This document shows positions 10,361 through 24,600 of a stretch of DNA of 64,000 bases, in pieces. The notes under the pieces are model-generated. The model had not been told where the DNA came from. It ran no database searches and saw nothing but the letters and a program-made list of their open reading frames with translations. Both the position numbers and the translations under genes were made by a program. Position 1 is the first letter of the stretch. Each line of letters opens with the position of its first letter. This DNA comes from Batillaria attramentaria. Taxonomy: Eukaryota > Mollusca > Gastropoda > Batillariidae. Location: the NCBI GenBank assembly GCA_018292915.2, contig JACVVK020000056.1:1677501-1741500 (forward strand), in the 5' to 3' direction.

Positions 10361-13300
10361 GTAGGTTGGTTATGAAAATCTGCTTGCTGTGTTTATGTGC
10401 GCTTCTGATCGTAGTATTAACCACCAACGGAGAACCGTCACCACCATGAGCACAGCAAGACCAAACACTTTAATTCAGTTCTTAAACTGAAATTCTTAAA
10501 CTTAAATAGACGAGTTGACTCAATTCTTAACCTTAAATAGCTGAGCTGACCCTTTGCACCACGTGATTGTAATGTGTTCATGTCCAGTGTGTGAGAGAAT
10601 GCGCGTGATTCATGTGAGCGTGCGTGTTGAGTTCAGCTCGCTGCGCTTTGAGCTAATTCAAGAAACTGGGTAAAGCGCCCACACAATACACAGTTATCTT
10701 TGTTATTATTATTATTATTAGTCCTACCAAGTGAGTTTGGGCCGCCGAGGTTGTGCACTAGTGGTCCCACAAAAAAAATCATAATTAATTTATTTCTGTA
10801 TGGAGTTAAATGTGGCTTGGTCAGAGTATTACAAATCGATTATATTCACCTTTGCTGCAATAACAAGCGTGTTTAGAAACGACTGTTTTACTGCTGGGTT
10901 GTCTGCAGTGAAAAGAAACCCAGAAACAAAACCAAACAAAGAACAGCAAACAGGCTTTCTTCTTTTCATCTGGCACAGAAATGAAACTTTGTAAGATGAA
11001 GTGCTTCTTTGATGAGGGCAATGTCGCTCTCGTTTCCCTAAAATAAATCAGTTCATTCCAATAAGACTTCTTGTTTTAAGAATGTAACGTTTGGTTGAAC
11101 AATTAAATATGTAGCCCCCTGTTTTAAACTTTTATAGAGCAAACAAACAAGCGGGGGCCTTTAGAGATGTCCACCACTATCTGGACGTCCAGTTCCGGCT
11201 GCTGAGAGAAGACTACATCCGTCCTCTGAGGAACGGCATCAGGGAATATCAGGAAAAGAGACAGAGGAACGAGGCAACGGGACAAATTCAGGATGTCAGG
11301 TGAATCTCATTTCCTTAGGCAGCTGGAGTACATGTGCCTGGTGCAATATTGTTTTCACATGTGCACTGTCTGCTGAAAAGTCTGTCATAGACAGTGGCAA
11401 TAACGTATTTGTTACTCAAAGTCTTAACTTCTTCCGGTAAAATATAATTTATGCAGGTTGCAAGACCAGATATTGCTGAATTTGGCAAATTACAATCTGA
11501 ATGAATTGCTTGTGTGTAAAGTTTATCGCCGCCGACTTGTGAACAGCTACCTTCAGACACTGACTCCTTCTTACCTGATGATATCTTTTATTTGTTCACC
11601 TTTTCTTGAAAGAAAGTTGTTCTGTTTGTTCTTTTGTAATTGTTGCGCTTATCTTAATAATCATGCATGAATTTATTCAATTAAATTGAATTAAATTGAT
11701 TTATTGTCCCAAATCTTGGAAATTTGGTTCTAGCGATTGAAATAAGTAGTTATACATAAAAACAAGCATCGTGGATTGCACATGAGTTAACAAATGACAT
11801 AAACGATGATGATACAGCGTAAAACGTTGATAATAAGACACAAATGATTTAGCAGTTATTCCCCATCAAGCTGTGGGATACCGACGAGTATTTTGATCCA
11901 AGACGCAAATCAACCCTGAGCTTTAGCGAAGGGTTGATTGCGTCTTGGATCAAAATACGAGTCGGTATCCCGCAGCTTGATGGGGTGTAAATGCTTTATC
12001 ATCCTTTTTTGGGCCAATTTATGGTATATTTTGAACGTTTATCCTAGTAAAAACTGACAGTCGACAGCGGCTGCACATAGCAGACGAACGAGTTTGTGCG
12101 TCGGCAGAGCACTACGCCGACAGAATAAAGTGCGCCTTTTTATGCTGTCAAGACGGTGTCAATTCACTCATGAACTCAAATCCAAACAAAACCACAAGTT
12201 TTAAACTTCCACTAAAGACGCAAACAAACATGCTGACGCTTTCAAGGAAATGTAAATTTGGGAGGTGAATGCGAAACGGATCAAAACTGAACAGCTCTGT
12301 TCACGCTTTGTACGATTAGGGCGCGTTCAAGCGGGGTTCTTCCTGTTGCGATTTTCACGAAATCTGAATCTTTGTGAGTGTTTATTCTAATATTTGTAGT
12401 ACATATACACCGATTAAAGTGACCTTCCCCCCAGCAGCTACATTTTATAACTGCATGCATGACTCAAACGATTCAAGAAGCTTCTGTTCAATCGGAGATG
12501 TATCTAGATCACGAATCCGCGGCCATTCTCTGCGCCGATAGCACACGGCCAAATCAGTAAACAGCATACATGCCGGCGAGACGCCAGCCTCGATTGAACT
12601 TTTTGAGAACGAATTTTGATAAGTGTTGGTTAAAACTGTCCGAAATTTGAGTAAGGATTGCTTGCTAGGTACAGGCTACTGTTGTTTTGTACTTGTACAA
12701 CGAGTTTATGAAGTTGGAAACACCGATATGCCGAGTCAAAATGTTTCATCGTCGATGGTGTTGACATCGGGAGCGAGTTCTCCCTGAGGAGTAGTAATAC
12801 ATGTACTTGCTCATCGATGACGACGGGTTTTTTTTTTGCCAAAAAGGTTGTATCTCTGTTCTTTCTTTCTGAAAGAAAGAACCTTTTTGCAGGGAAGCAT
12901 GCCTGATTGTCATGTGATGTCGTGCTCTGTGTCACATGATTTCTCAAGTACTAGTACAATACGGACACTTATTACACAGGAGAGATCAAAGAAAAAGATG
13001 CCGCCATGGATGATAATTATATTTATCATCCATGGCGGCATCTTTTTCTTTGATCTCTCCTGTGTAATAAGTGTCCGTATTGTACTAGTACTTGAGAAAT
13101 CATGTGACACAGAGCACGACATCACATGACAATCAGGCATGCTTCCCTGCAAAAAGGTTCTTTCTTTCAGAAAGAAAGAACAGAGATACAACCTTTTTGG
13201 CAAAAAAACCCGTCGTCATCGATGAGCAGGTACATGTATTACTACTCCTCAGGGAGAACTCGCTCCCGATGTCAACACCATCGACGATGAAACATTTTGA

Positions 13301-16300
13301 CTCGGCATATCGGTGTTTCCAACTTCATAAACTCGTTGTACAAGTACAAAACAACAGTAGCCTGTACCTAGCAAGCAATCCTTACTCAGATTTCGGACAG
13401 TTTTTCACCAACACTTATCAAAATTCGTTCTCAAAAAGTTCAATCGAGGCTGGCGTCTCGCCGGCATGTATGCTGTTTACTGATTTGGCCGTGTGCTATC
13501 GGCGCAGAGAATGGCAGCGGATTCGTGATCTAGATACATCTCCGATTGAACAGAAGCTTCTTGAATCGTTTGAGTCATGCATGCAGTTATAAAATGTAGC
13601 TGCTGGGGGAAAGGTCACTTTAATCGGTGTATATGTACTACAAATATTAGAATAAACACTCACAAAGATTCAGATTTCGTGAAAATCGCAACAGGAAGAA
13701 CCCCGCTTGAACGCGCCCTAATCGTACAAAGCGTGAACAGAGCTGTTCAGTTTTGATCGGTTTCGCATTCACCTCCCAAATTTACAATTTGCATGTTTGT
13801 TTGCGTCTTTAGTGGAAGTTTAAAACTTGTGGTTTTGTTTGGATTTGAGTTCATGAGTGAACTGACAGCATAAAAAGGCGCACTTTATTCTGTCGGCGTA
13901 GTGCTCTGCCGACGCACAAACTCGTTCGTCTGCCATGAGCAGCCGCTGTCGACTGTCAGTTTTTACTAGGATAAACGTTCAAAATATACCATAAATTGGC
14001 CCAAAAAAGGATGATAAAGCATTTACACCCCATCAAGCTGTGGGATACCGACTCGTATTTTGAAAAGCTCAGGGTTGATTTGCGTCTTGGATCAAAATAC
14101 TCGTCGGTATCCCACAGCTTGATGGGGAATAACTGCTAATTATTACTCGTGTTTTGCTATTTTCAGACTTTACTACCAGGTGCAGATCTTGGAGCTTGTC
14201 TGCGATCAACATCTGGAGCACCGCCTGCAGTTCGACAACACCCAGTTCCAGAACATGAGATGGCAATCCTCCAAGAGACTCATCTACGGCTCCCTCGTCT
14301 GCCTGAGTCACGATGATTTCAAAACGATCTACTTCGCCGTTGTCACCAACAGAGACGTCAAGGACCTCGAGAACGGAATCATTCAAGTGAAGTTTGAAAA
14401 CTGCCTGGAAAAGATCCTGGAGCTTTCTGGCAACGAGGTGTTCACGATGGCTGAGTGTGTCACGTTCTTCGAGGCACACCGCCACGTTCTGAAAGGGATG
14501 CAAGAGATGGCTCAGAATCAGAGAGGGTTTCCGATGTCACCGTACATCGTGGAATGCCGCAGTGAAGTCGCGCCTCCCAAGTACCTGAAGACCGCTGATG
14601 GAAGAGTTTACACGATGGATCTGAAGAGTATCATGAGGAATGGAAATAACCCCAGGTCTCACCATGTGAACGTTCTCCGCCCCAGCTCGTGGCCGTCGCT
14701 CGCAGATACACCGTTCAATCAATCTCAGGTAGGTTTAGGGTTGTTGTTGCTGTTGTTGTTGTGTTGTGTTGTGTTGTGTTGTGTTGTGTTGTGTTGTGTT
14801 GTGTTGTGTTGTTGTTGTTGGTGGTGGTGGTGGAGTTTTTGCCTTTTTCGTTTTTGCTTTGTTTGGTGGGGGGTGGGGGATTGGGGCTTAGTTTTTTCTG
14901 ACTTGAAGCGTTCTTGTAAAACTCTTAAGCATGCACCTGTCATGACTGTGCCAGAAGTCTTGCAGTCTGGCAGTTAAATGATAAGACCTTATTAACATCC
15001 CTCGTTCTAGCATTCCTGACATTAAGATGTGATCCCCTTGTATCTAAAAAATCTCTAGCTGGACGCAGTGAAAACAGCCCTGACCAAGGAGCTCGCCATC
15101 ATCCAAGGTCCACCAGGAACAGGCAAAACATACGTCGGTCTCAAGATCGCCAAGGTGCTGCTGGACAACAGAGGCGTCTGGAACGAGCCCGATAATCCCC
15201 GACCCATCCTGGTCGTCTGCTACACCAACCACGCTCTGGACCAGTTTCTGGAAGGCATCCTCAAGTTTCAGTCAAAGGGTATCGTTCGGGTCGGCGGCCA
15301 GTCCAAAAGCGAGGAGCTAAAAGGACTGAATCTGAAACTGATCAAGGAAAAGAAAAGAAGGGACAAGCAAGTCAACCTATCCACTCGTAACAGCATCAAA
15401 GACTGCTACAGAGAGCGCGATGGAATCCGTGAGCAACTGGAAAAAGCCTCGGCTAAGCTGGAGGCCACGAGAAGAGGTGTCGTCAGAGAAAACGTGCTAA
15501 CGAGCCATATGCACCCAAATCACCGTTCTTCCTTGACACGCCAGAGGTACGGCTATCGTCAGCGAAGTGTGATGGTGGAATGGTTGACGGCAGGTGCCGC
15601 TGTGGCCGTGGATGATGCCGAAGAATGCCGGAGGTTGAAACAGGAAATCACGGCAAAGATCCTGAACGGAGAGGGTACCATGGACGACGAGACGACCAAC
15701 CCGGACAACGTATTGGGTCTTCCTTTTGCAGAACGGGCAAAACTGTACCGGTGAGTATAACTTTACTATACGAGAAGTTAAGGAAGACTTGCAAAGACAC
15801 GTATAATAAGAAGACCAAGCCGAATTGTGGAAGTCTGGTAGCGAAATAAATTTGTCTTGTCTATCTTCTCTTTAAAGAAGACACCATGGATGCATTGTGT
15901 CTGCTTAGACAGGCAAACAACTGCAAAATGTCCAGAAATGCAGTCTTTCACAAGCATGGCCATTTTCTTTGAAGCGTGATCTGAGGGGAGCTTTTGTTCG
16001 AATTTTGCGCATTGTTTCCTAAATCATTTAGGCTGTGCCACGGTGACTGAAGTGGAAGAGCTCAATTTTCTGTTTTCACCGGAGTTCTTGTCACCATGTA
16101 AAGCTTGGTTATCTGATGTTAGAAACTGTGCACACTATGACTCTGACTTGCAAGGTAGTCCTTTACGTTTTGTGACGACTGTGCTTTACTACTTTGATTT
16201 CCCCACACTGACTTTTTTGTGAATGAACCACTGATTCACGTTGTTCTTTGTGTTGGCACAAAGACACTGGCGGGACAAAATGTCAGATCTGAGAGGATCA

Positions 16301-17169
16301 ACGCCCGAGTTCGACCGAAAACTGAAGATAATGGTCAGAACTGAAATCCTGCCTGACCGCATCATCAAGCACGTAGCGGAATCAGAGATTTTTGCATCCA
16401 TTACGACACATATTGCGTCACAAGTACAGGAAAGTCTCGGCCGGCTGACTGAGTCGAACTACTGCATCCGTGCCTGGCTTGGTATTCCGGAATTCTCTCA
16501 AGATCTTCACGAGTTGCAGGTTTGTCAAATCATTGTCTCTTCTTAAAATCAGCATAGTTGTCATTCATAACATTGAGAACGTTTTATCGTTGATTAGTAT
16601 GTTGGTAGACAGTTAGTAATTCATTGTTACTGATCGCCATGATCGTCAATTTTTCAAACTCCAGTAAAATTGCATACCTCTTCACTTTTTGAGTGATCTG
16701 TGTGAGAAAGGAATACATTTTGTTTCAAGCTGTGAGTCCAAAGACGAGTTTCCTTTTTATACCTGTTATTTAATGGACAAGAAAGTGTTTTTGAATTGAA
16801 TTTGAATTTGTCGTTCACATCATAGCGCGCATAAATGGTCATGACTTTGGCACAAATTATCGATCCAATACGACGAGTAAGTGTTAGGCACCTGTTTGAG
16901 AATTCATTCATTCTCGTAGTGGCTACCGGTAGTTATCTTTAAACAAAGCTGCTTTGGAAATGTTCAGCCCACAAAATTTGAAACTAAATGCAATTCTAAA
17001 TCCCGAAACTTAAATAGCTGAACTGACCCTTCGAACCACCTGATTGTGCTCAGTCGTTACCAGTCTTTAAGTCCCACCTTAAACACATCTTTTCTCCATG
17101 CAGCAGAACCAAGCCCCCATCCCCCTCCCCTCCCCACTCTCCATCTCTGCATGCCACCTGCAAAAAAAT

Positions 17170-17223
<54 letters not shown>

Positions 17224-17734
17224 TACGTTTATGTTTTTTGTATGTTATGTGTAGTTTATGTACGCGCCCTGAGCTCTTGTGAGATGGGGCGCCACAAATT
17301 ATTATTATTATTGTAATGTGTTCATGTCCAATGTGTGAGAGAATGCGCGTGTTTCACGTGAGCGTGCGTGTTGGGTTCAGAGCCAGTTCAAGAAATTGGG
17401 TAAAGCGCCTACACAACACACAGTTAGTAGTATTAGTATTATTAAACAGGACGTGTTGGAGAAACTGGACATGTCTGAAGATGCTCTTCTGAACGTGGAC
17501 GAAGAGGCGATGATCCTTGAGCGTCAGAGACAGCTGGACGACGATGATGATGACGACGAAGACGAAAACTATGCTGGGTTTCGTGGGGGCAGGAAACGCC
17601 AAAGGTATGTTGTTGTTGTTTTTTGTTGTTGTTTTTTAAGGTGTGTGAGTTCACAAGACTTTTATTAAATTTTGTGTTTGTGTGTGAGAGTAAGTTTAAG
17701 TTTTTCATAAGTATGTGAGTACACGAGACTTTTA

Positions 17735-17783
<49 letters not shown>

Positions 17784-18404
17784 GCGTGCGCGCGCTCGCG
17801 CGACATTAGATTTACTTGTGTGCGTGACTGAGACTTTTGCTAGTGCAAGTGTTATTTGTTATCATTCTGTCTTATTATTATTTTTATGGTGGCCTATAAT
17901 TTCCCTGAAGTAATTTGAATAGAATTAAATTGAATTGAATTGAATTGAATTGAATGTCGTCTATCCTGTGACAAGGGTATTTGGCCGAGCGAATCCGGAA
18001 GCACTGGGTGGCGGTTATCGCGACAGGTTTACGGAGCTGTCAAGCCCGAATTTCCCAGTAATGGGATAATGGAGATCATATACGAGTGTATACCGAATGT
18101 CAAGCTGTCTGTCATTCAGTGCAGCAACTGTTCTTTATCAAATTGCAGGTACAATGTGAAGGACGCTATAGCTGATTTGGGGGTTGACACAAGAAGCATC
18201 TCAGTCAAACTGGACGCTGAAAGCGCCTCTCGCGACGGCTGGACTGTGGCCAGTTTCCAGAGAAAGAAGCAGGTCAGACGTCTTCACCTTCTGCTCAGGT
18301 CCGAAAAACCAATGACCGAGGAGGAGGCGGCTCAAGTGAGGGACGTGTGGAGCGAGAGTCTGGGTGTGAAAGACAGGGTCAGACTCTACCTCTACTGGCT
18401 GCGC

Positions 18405-18473
<69 letters not shown>

Positions 18474-18492
18474 CGTGCGTGCGTGTCAGTGT

Positions 18493-18565
<73 letters not shown>

Positions 18566-18577
18566 TGCGTGCGTGTC

Positions 18578-18646
<69 letters not shown>

Positions 18647-21600
18647 CAACCAGGGCACAACATGTTCTCTTTGTCTGCCGCTCTTTCCACTGACACCACA
18701 GATACTACATGACTACTATGTCTGACGACGCCAGCAAAAAGAGATACGCCGTCCTTCGAGAGAACTGTGGAGCTCACTTCCTGAGTCAATGAAGGAGGCC
18801 GTCAACACTGCTGCATCATGAAAGCTCTGAAGACTCATCCCATTAACCCTTTTTACAGAAATTCAGACCCAGTTTCTTTCACCAGATACCAGGCACAACT
18901 GAGGGAAGAAGTCAAACCATACGCCTTCAGATACGTCAGGGAATCTACGCGTCTTGCAGAGCTGCGGTTCGGAGAGGACTGTGACATTCTGCAGGACGCT
19001 GTTGTGATCGGCATGACCACCTCTGGAGCCTCTCGCTACCGCAAAGTTCTGGACAGCATCGGGTGTCCCATTGTCATTCTGGAGGAGGCCGCAGAGGTGA
19101 ACCCAAAACAAACAAAAAGAACAAACAAACAAATAAACAAATGAGAACTGACGACAGAGACAGTTAGCGAAGACATACTAACGTGTCTGAGCTTCACTCA
19201 GTATGAGGGCGGGTGGGTGTTTGGGAGTTTAACGTCCTTTCCACCACATACGGGTGATATCAAAGACGGGGCAACGATGAAAAAGCCAGCACAAATATTT
19301 GGCCTCAGCTGGGTTTCGAACTCATGACCTGAGCATTGGAAGTCCAATATGAAGGAGTGTGAAAAAGTGTATACGGTAACAGGTATATGTACCAGATCTC
19401 CTCACTAAAAAACAACAACAAACAAACAACAGCAACAACCAACCAACGAACCAACCCAGGGCCGGATGGGGGGGGGGGGGGTGCTTTGGTACTACAGCCC
19501 CCCCCCCCCCCCCCCCCGGCAGTAGCATCAAACTGAAAATAATTGTTTAAAACTGAGTTATAACGCTTGTGTTTTAGTGCCGTGTATAACAACAGTTAGA
19601 AAATTATAAACGTCGGTTGTTGTGTTTGGCCTTCTACAAGACCCGGGCAATAGGGAAAAAAAATCAGCCCCCTCCCCCACCCCTGAAAACTGATTGATCC
19701 CGCCCTGCAACCCCCCCCCCCACCCCCCCCCACCCCCAAAAAAACAAACAAACAAAAACAAACCAAAAAAAAACCAAAGAAACAAACAAATTCGTATGCT
19801 TTTGTCAAGCAACCGTCAAACGCCTTGTGGGGCTGACAGGACTTCGACAGTACACATGATCACCGCATTTCTTTGTTTGTCTTCTAAGGTACTAGAAGCG
19901 CATGTTCTGACGACCTTGAACCAGTCGTGCCAGCACCTGATCCTGATCGGCGACCACCAGCAGCTGCGACCTTCACCCACCGTGTACGAGCTGTGTCGTC
20001 ACTACCAGCTGGACCTCTCGCTGTTCGAGCGCCTCGTCAACAACGAGCTGCCTCACTCCACGCTGGCCGTGCAGCACCGTATGAGGCCCGAGGTGGCGCG
20101 GCTGGTGCGTCATGTGTATCCGCACCTGAAGGATCACTCGACTACACTGGACAGACCTCATATAAAAGGGATGAAGGAGGATGTATTTCTTCTCCACCAT
20201 GAGGTAATGTACGGTCTTCACAAAAAGTTAAGGACCAGTCAACATAATGGGTGACAGTTTCAATAAATCAGAAAAAATAAACGAATGAGATTTTTCCCGT
20301 AAAATTCGGTACCAAGGTTAAGGGGTAATTGGTGAACATGGCGACCACTATGTGGATGGCACGTGCGCGTCACACAGCATGCTTGGCGCGTTTGAAAATC
20401 TGCAATTTCGGCAAAACTAGACCGAGTTTCAGTGTTCAGTGAGCGATACCTGGGGCTTTCTGCACGGCAAAAATGAGATGCAGATCAAAGAATTCATCCC
20501 TGGTTATGAACTGTGCTAATTTGTTTGCCTACATAAGCCGCCGTTTAGCGATGTTCAGCACTACACCAGCATGCCACCACGACAAAAGTTGAATGATATT
20601 TGCAAGTGGTCCTTACCTTTTTGTGAAGGCTGTATTTTATACCACTCGCCCGTGCGGAGTTCGAGAAATTAGCATGAAGGTGCAGCGTCTCCTGCATGTC
20701 CTAGGTTTATATTGCCCCGTAGACCAGTTTGCATCCTTTGTCCAACGTTACATTTTAGTTTTTTTTTTTTTTTTTTCCATGTAGTGCAGGCACACTCAGC
20801 CGCGAATTAGTCTTTGTGGCTTGCTCGGCTTTAACCCCTAAAAAACTCACTCACTTACTCTCTCACCACTCGCCCGTGCAAATTCCCTGTGGGTTCAAAC
20901 TGAGTGATTTATTGCGTAAGTCCATAGACAGCAGTAACCCGTTCTTGCAAGCCTACCCTGTTAATTGTGGTGTGTATGTATGCATGTAGGTATGTACTGG
21001 ATGTTGATACTGTATATATATGTAGGCGTGCTTGCAGGTATGTTTGACTATATGTCCGTCTGTCTGTATGCTTTCTTTGTATCTATGTTACTGATTATTT
21101 ATCTGTTATTCATGTATTTATTTATTCTCTTCTTTATACTATTGGAAAGCGCCTAGAGCTCTTGTGCTTTACAAATCTTCAGGATAATTATTATCATTAA
21201 CGAGACTCGATATCTTCGGGAAAAACTGAAACATCTCGTGGCGAAGCACTCAAAACTATCCGGCGGTTGGGGTTTATGTTTGTCACACACAAGAAGTTTT
21301 ATATCTAGCTGCTAGGAGTCGCGTCATTTAGAAAATAGAAGGGCATTATTAATTATTAATGCTGCTGGCAGATGGTTAAGCAAGAGTAGGCCACACAGAA
21401 GAAAACTATTTCACATTCTGTGGCTTATGATATTCGGTAAAGACACAACAAAACAACGACAACGACGACGACAACAACAACAACAACAACAACAAACACC
21501 ACAAGCACTGCAACAAGAACACTAACACTTGAAGAACAAGAAGAAGAAGTTCAAAGCCTAAAAAACAAACAAACAAACAAACAAACAAACAAAAAACCCC

Positions 21601-24600
21601 AACAACAACAACCCAAAAAATACTGTTTCTCCTCCATCTATTTGACCAACCTGTTGCAGCAGCAGATACTATACTATTCAAAACTACAGAGAAACAACTT
21701 AAAAACACATTAAAGAGTACATTATTTTTGCACAAACAAACATAGGTCCGAGAGACATCGCAGAAGGACGGCAGTAGCAAGTCGAACCAACACGAAGCGG
21801 AGTTCTGCGTGAGACTGTGCAAGTACCTGCTGCAACAGAAGTACTCACCTGAAACCATCACCATTCTGGCTGCCTACTCCGGGCAGGTGTCTGCGTTCCG
21901 GAAAATCATGACGCAGTATGGAAACTACTTCCATGGTGAGAAACGATCTCGACACACTTAAAAAAAAAAAAAAACCCAAACGAACACACTTCTGATTTCC
22001 GTTAAAACTAATCGGCAAATCATGTTTTCAGAACGTCTTTGGGATTACTGAGCTTACAGGAAAAACCAAGAACTGGCAACTAAATTTAAAAAAAACTGGA
22101 GTGGCTCTCGATTTTTGTTTGAGCGGACATCTTGTATAACCAACGAGAAAGGGGTGGGGGGGGGGGGGGAGGGGGGAATTCGCAGCATACTGACTGTTGG
22201 TTAAAAAAAGAAAAAAATGTAAAACTGGTCGTATTTTGATATCTTGACTGCTGTTCAGTGCGCACTGACGGTTTTGTTGTGTTCTTCTTGTTGTTATTTT
22301 TCAAATATTTGTCGTCAGCACCAAACTGCTTTTCTACAGGTGTCCGTGTGACAACCATAGACAACTACCAGGGAGAGGAGAATGACGTCATCATACTGTC
22401 ACTGGTCCGCAGTAACGAAGCCGACTCGGTCGGCTTTCTAGGGACAGACAACCGCGTCTGTGTTGCTCTCTCACGGGCCAGGAATGGGTTGTACGCCTTT
22501 GGAAATTTCAAGTAAGTAATCAAAAAGGAAAGTTGCTTTTTCTGGAGAAGCAAAACTAGTACAAATAGTTAGGAAATACTGGTATACAAGAGGGGGAATT
22601 CCTGGGATTAGACATAGCTTAGTATTAATTCTTTTGAACGTAAAATCCGTGTTATAAGAAAAACTCTGCCTCTTTTTCTGCATGTTTGTCCTCTCTTTCC
22701 AACTTGTATTCAATATGTTTTGACTGATGACTTCCTGAGTATGATTATGTAGTTTTAAAGTTGGAAGAAGAGTACTTACGCCTAACAATTATTCCCTTGC
22801 AAACTAACGTCTGTTCATAAAATAATTAATCCACTCTCTGTTATTATTAGAGAATGTTTTTTTAATTTGTGTTTTGTTTCAGGCTCCTTCAAAACAACAG
22901 CGTTCTATGGAGTAATATCGTGCGGACAGCGGTAGAGAACGGACAGTGCGACAAGGCTCTCGTTCTCAGATGTTCAAACCACCCCGATGTGGAGACCAAA
23001 GTCACTTGTGGCAATGTATGTCATTTTTTTTGGTGTTTGTTACTACTTTATTGTCCCTTTTGAGAAATTCGGGCTGCTTCCTCCGGGGGAAGCGCGTCGC
23101 CGCGGTGCAGAGCCACCCCATACCTATCCAATTTTTCAATGTTGCTGAGGGAGGAAAGCCGGATAACCCGATGAGCAGCCCGGTAGCCAGGAAAACCCGG
23201 TATCACAAATCACAAGCTCGACCTGGGCTCGAACCCACGCTTCATTGCCGTGACATTGGTGACGGCCGTTCAGCAGCGCAGCGGCTAAGTCCGACACGCT
23301 ACCTGTTAGACCACCGATCACCCCTCACCGTCCTCGTATCTGCCTCGTACAATTTTGATACAGTATAATTATGTGAAGTTTTCATTCATTCATTTATCTG
23401 GCTAGATGAACAGAATGGTCTGTATCTCACCACAGTAGGTATTTCATTTTGATATACTCGCATGGGCAATAATATACCAAACGTTGTTTCATTCATTTTC
23501 TTCATACATTTTCTGCAGGATTTTCATCAAGTGTCTGAGGGAGGGTGCAGCCTCCCATGCACTTTCCGATACAAGTCATGTGGACACACGTGTGGAAGGA
23601 AGTGTCACGTGTATGACCTCGAACACAAACAGCCACAGAACAGGTAAGCAATTCTCCACGTGGCTAAGAGAACGTCGGTCGGTGGCCTAATGGTTAAGAG
23701 ACTTGTCACCAATGCGAGAGGTCAGGGGTTCGAGTCCCACTCGGGGCAAAGAATTTTTCCTTCTCGTATGTGGCACCGTTCATTCGGGCCGATCGTCGGG
23801 GGTTCTCTCCGGGTACTCCGGCTTCCCCCCCCCCCCCCCCCCCCCCCCCCCTCTGCTTTGGAAATGTTCAGCCCACCAAATTTGGAAAATACATGCAATT
23901 CTGAATTCCGAAATTTAAATAGCTGAGCTGACCCTTCGCACCACGTGATTGTAACGTGTTTATGTCCAGTGTGTGAGAGAATGCGTGTGATTCACGTGAG
24001 CGTGCGTGTTGGGTTCAGTTCGCGGCGCTTTGAGCCGATTCATGAAATTGGGTAAAGCGCCTATACAATACTCATTATTATTATTATTATTAACGTAACA
24101 CAGAACCGAGTAGAGCCGGTAGTTAAATACCCTGCAAACGGGACATAAAGAAGGAGAAAGAGAAGAAGTAGAAGAAGAAGGAGGAGAAGAGGGAGGAGGA
24201 AGGGTAGGTGGGTGGGTGTTTGGGGGTTTAACGTCCTTTTCCTCCACATACAAGTGATATCAAAGACGGGGCAACGATGAAAAAGCCAGCACAAATATTT
24301 GGCCCCAGTCGGGATACGAACTCACGACCCGAGCATTAGAAGTCCAACGCTCTACCAATCGGCCACCTCGGCTCCCCGGAGAGGAGGAAGGAGGAGAAGA
24401 AGAAGGAGAAGGAGGAGGAGAAGGAGAAGAAGACGAAGGAGAAGAGGAAGAAGAAAAAGGAGAAGAAGAAGAAGAAAACAGAAGAAGGTGACGGAGGAGA
24501 AGAAGGTGAAGGAAAAGGAGAAGACGACTGGGGAGAAGAAATAGAAGAAAAAGGAGAAGAAGAAGACGACGAAGCAGAAGAAGAAGAAGAAGTAGGAAAA

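Noticed and set aside
18379..18789. HTHTHT / CVCVCV reading frames over several hundred bases
   Set aside because: They come from (TG)n repeats with an even period and no stops. The same applies at 47.3-47.5, 48.5, 51.2 and 52.1 kb.
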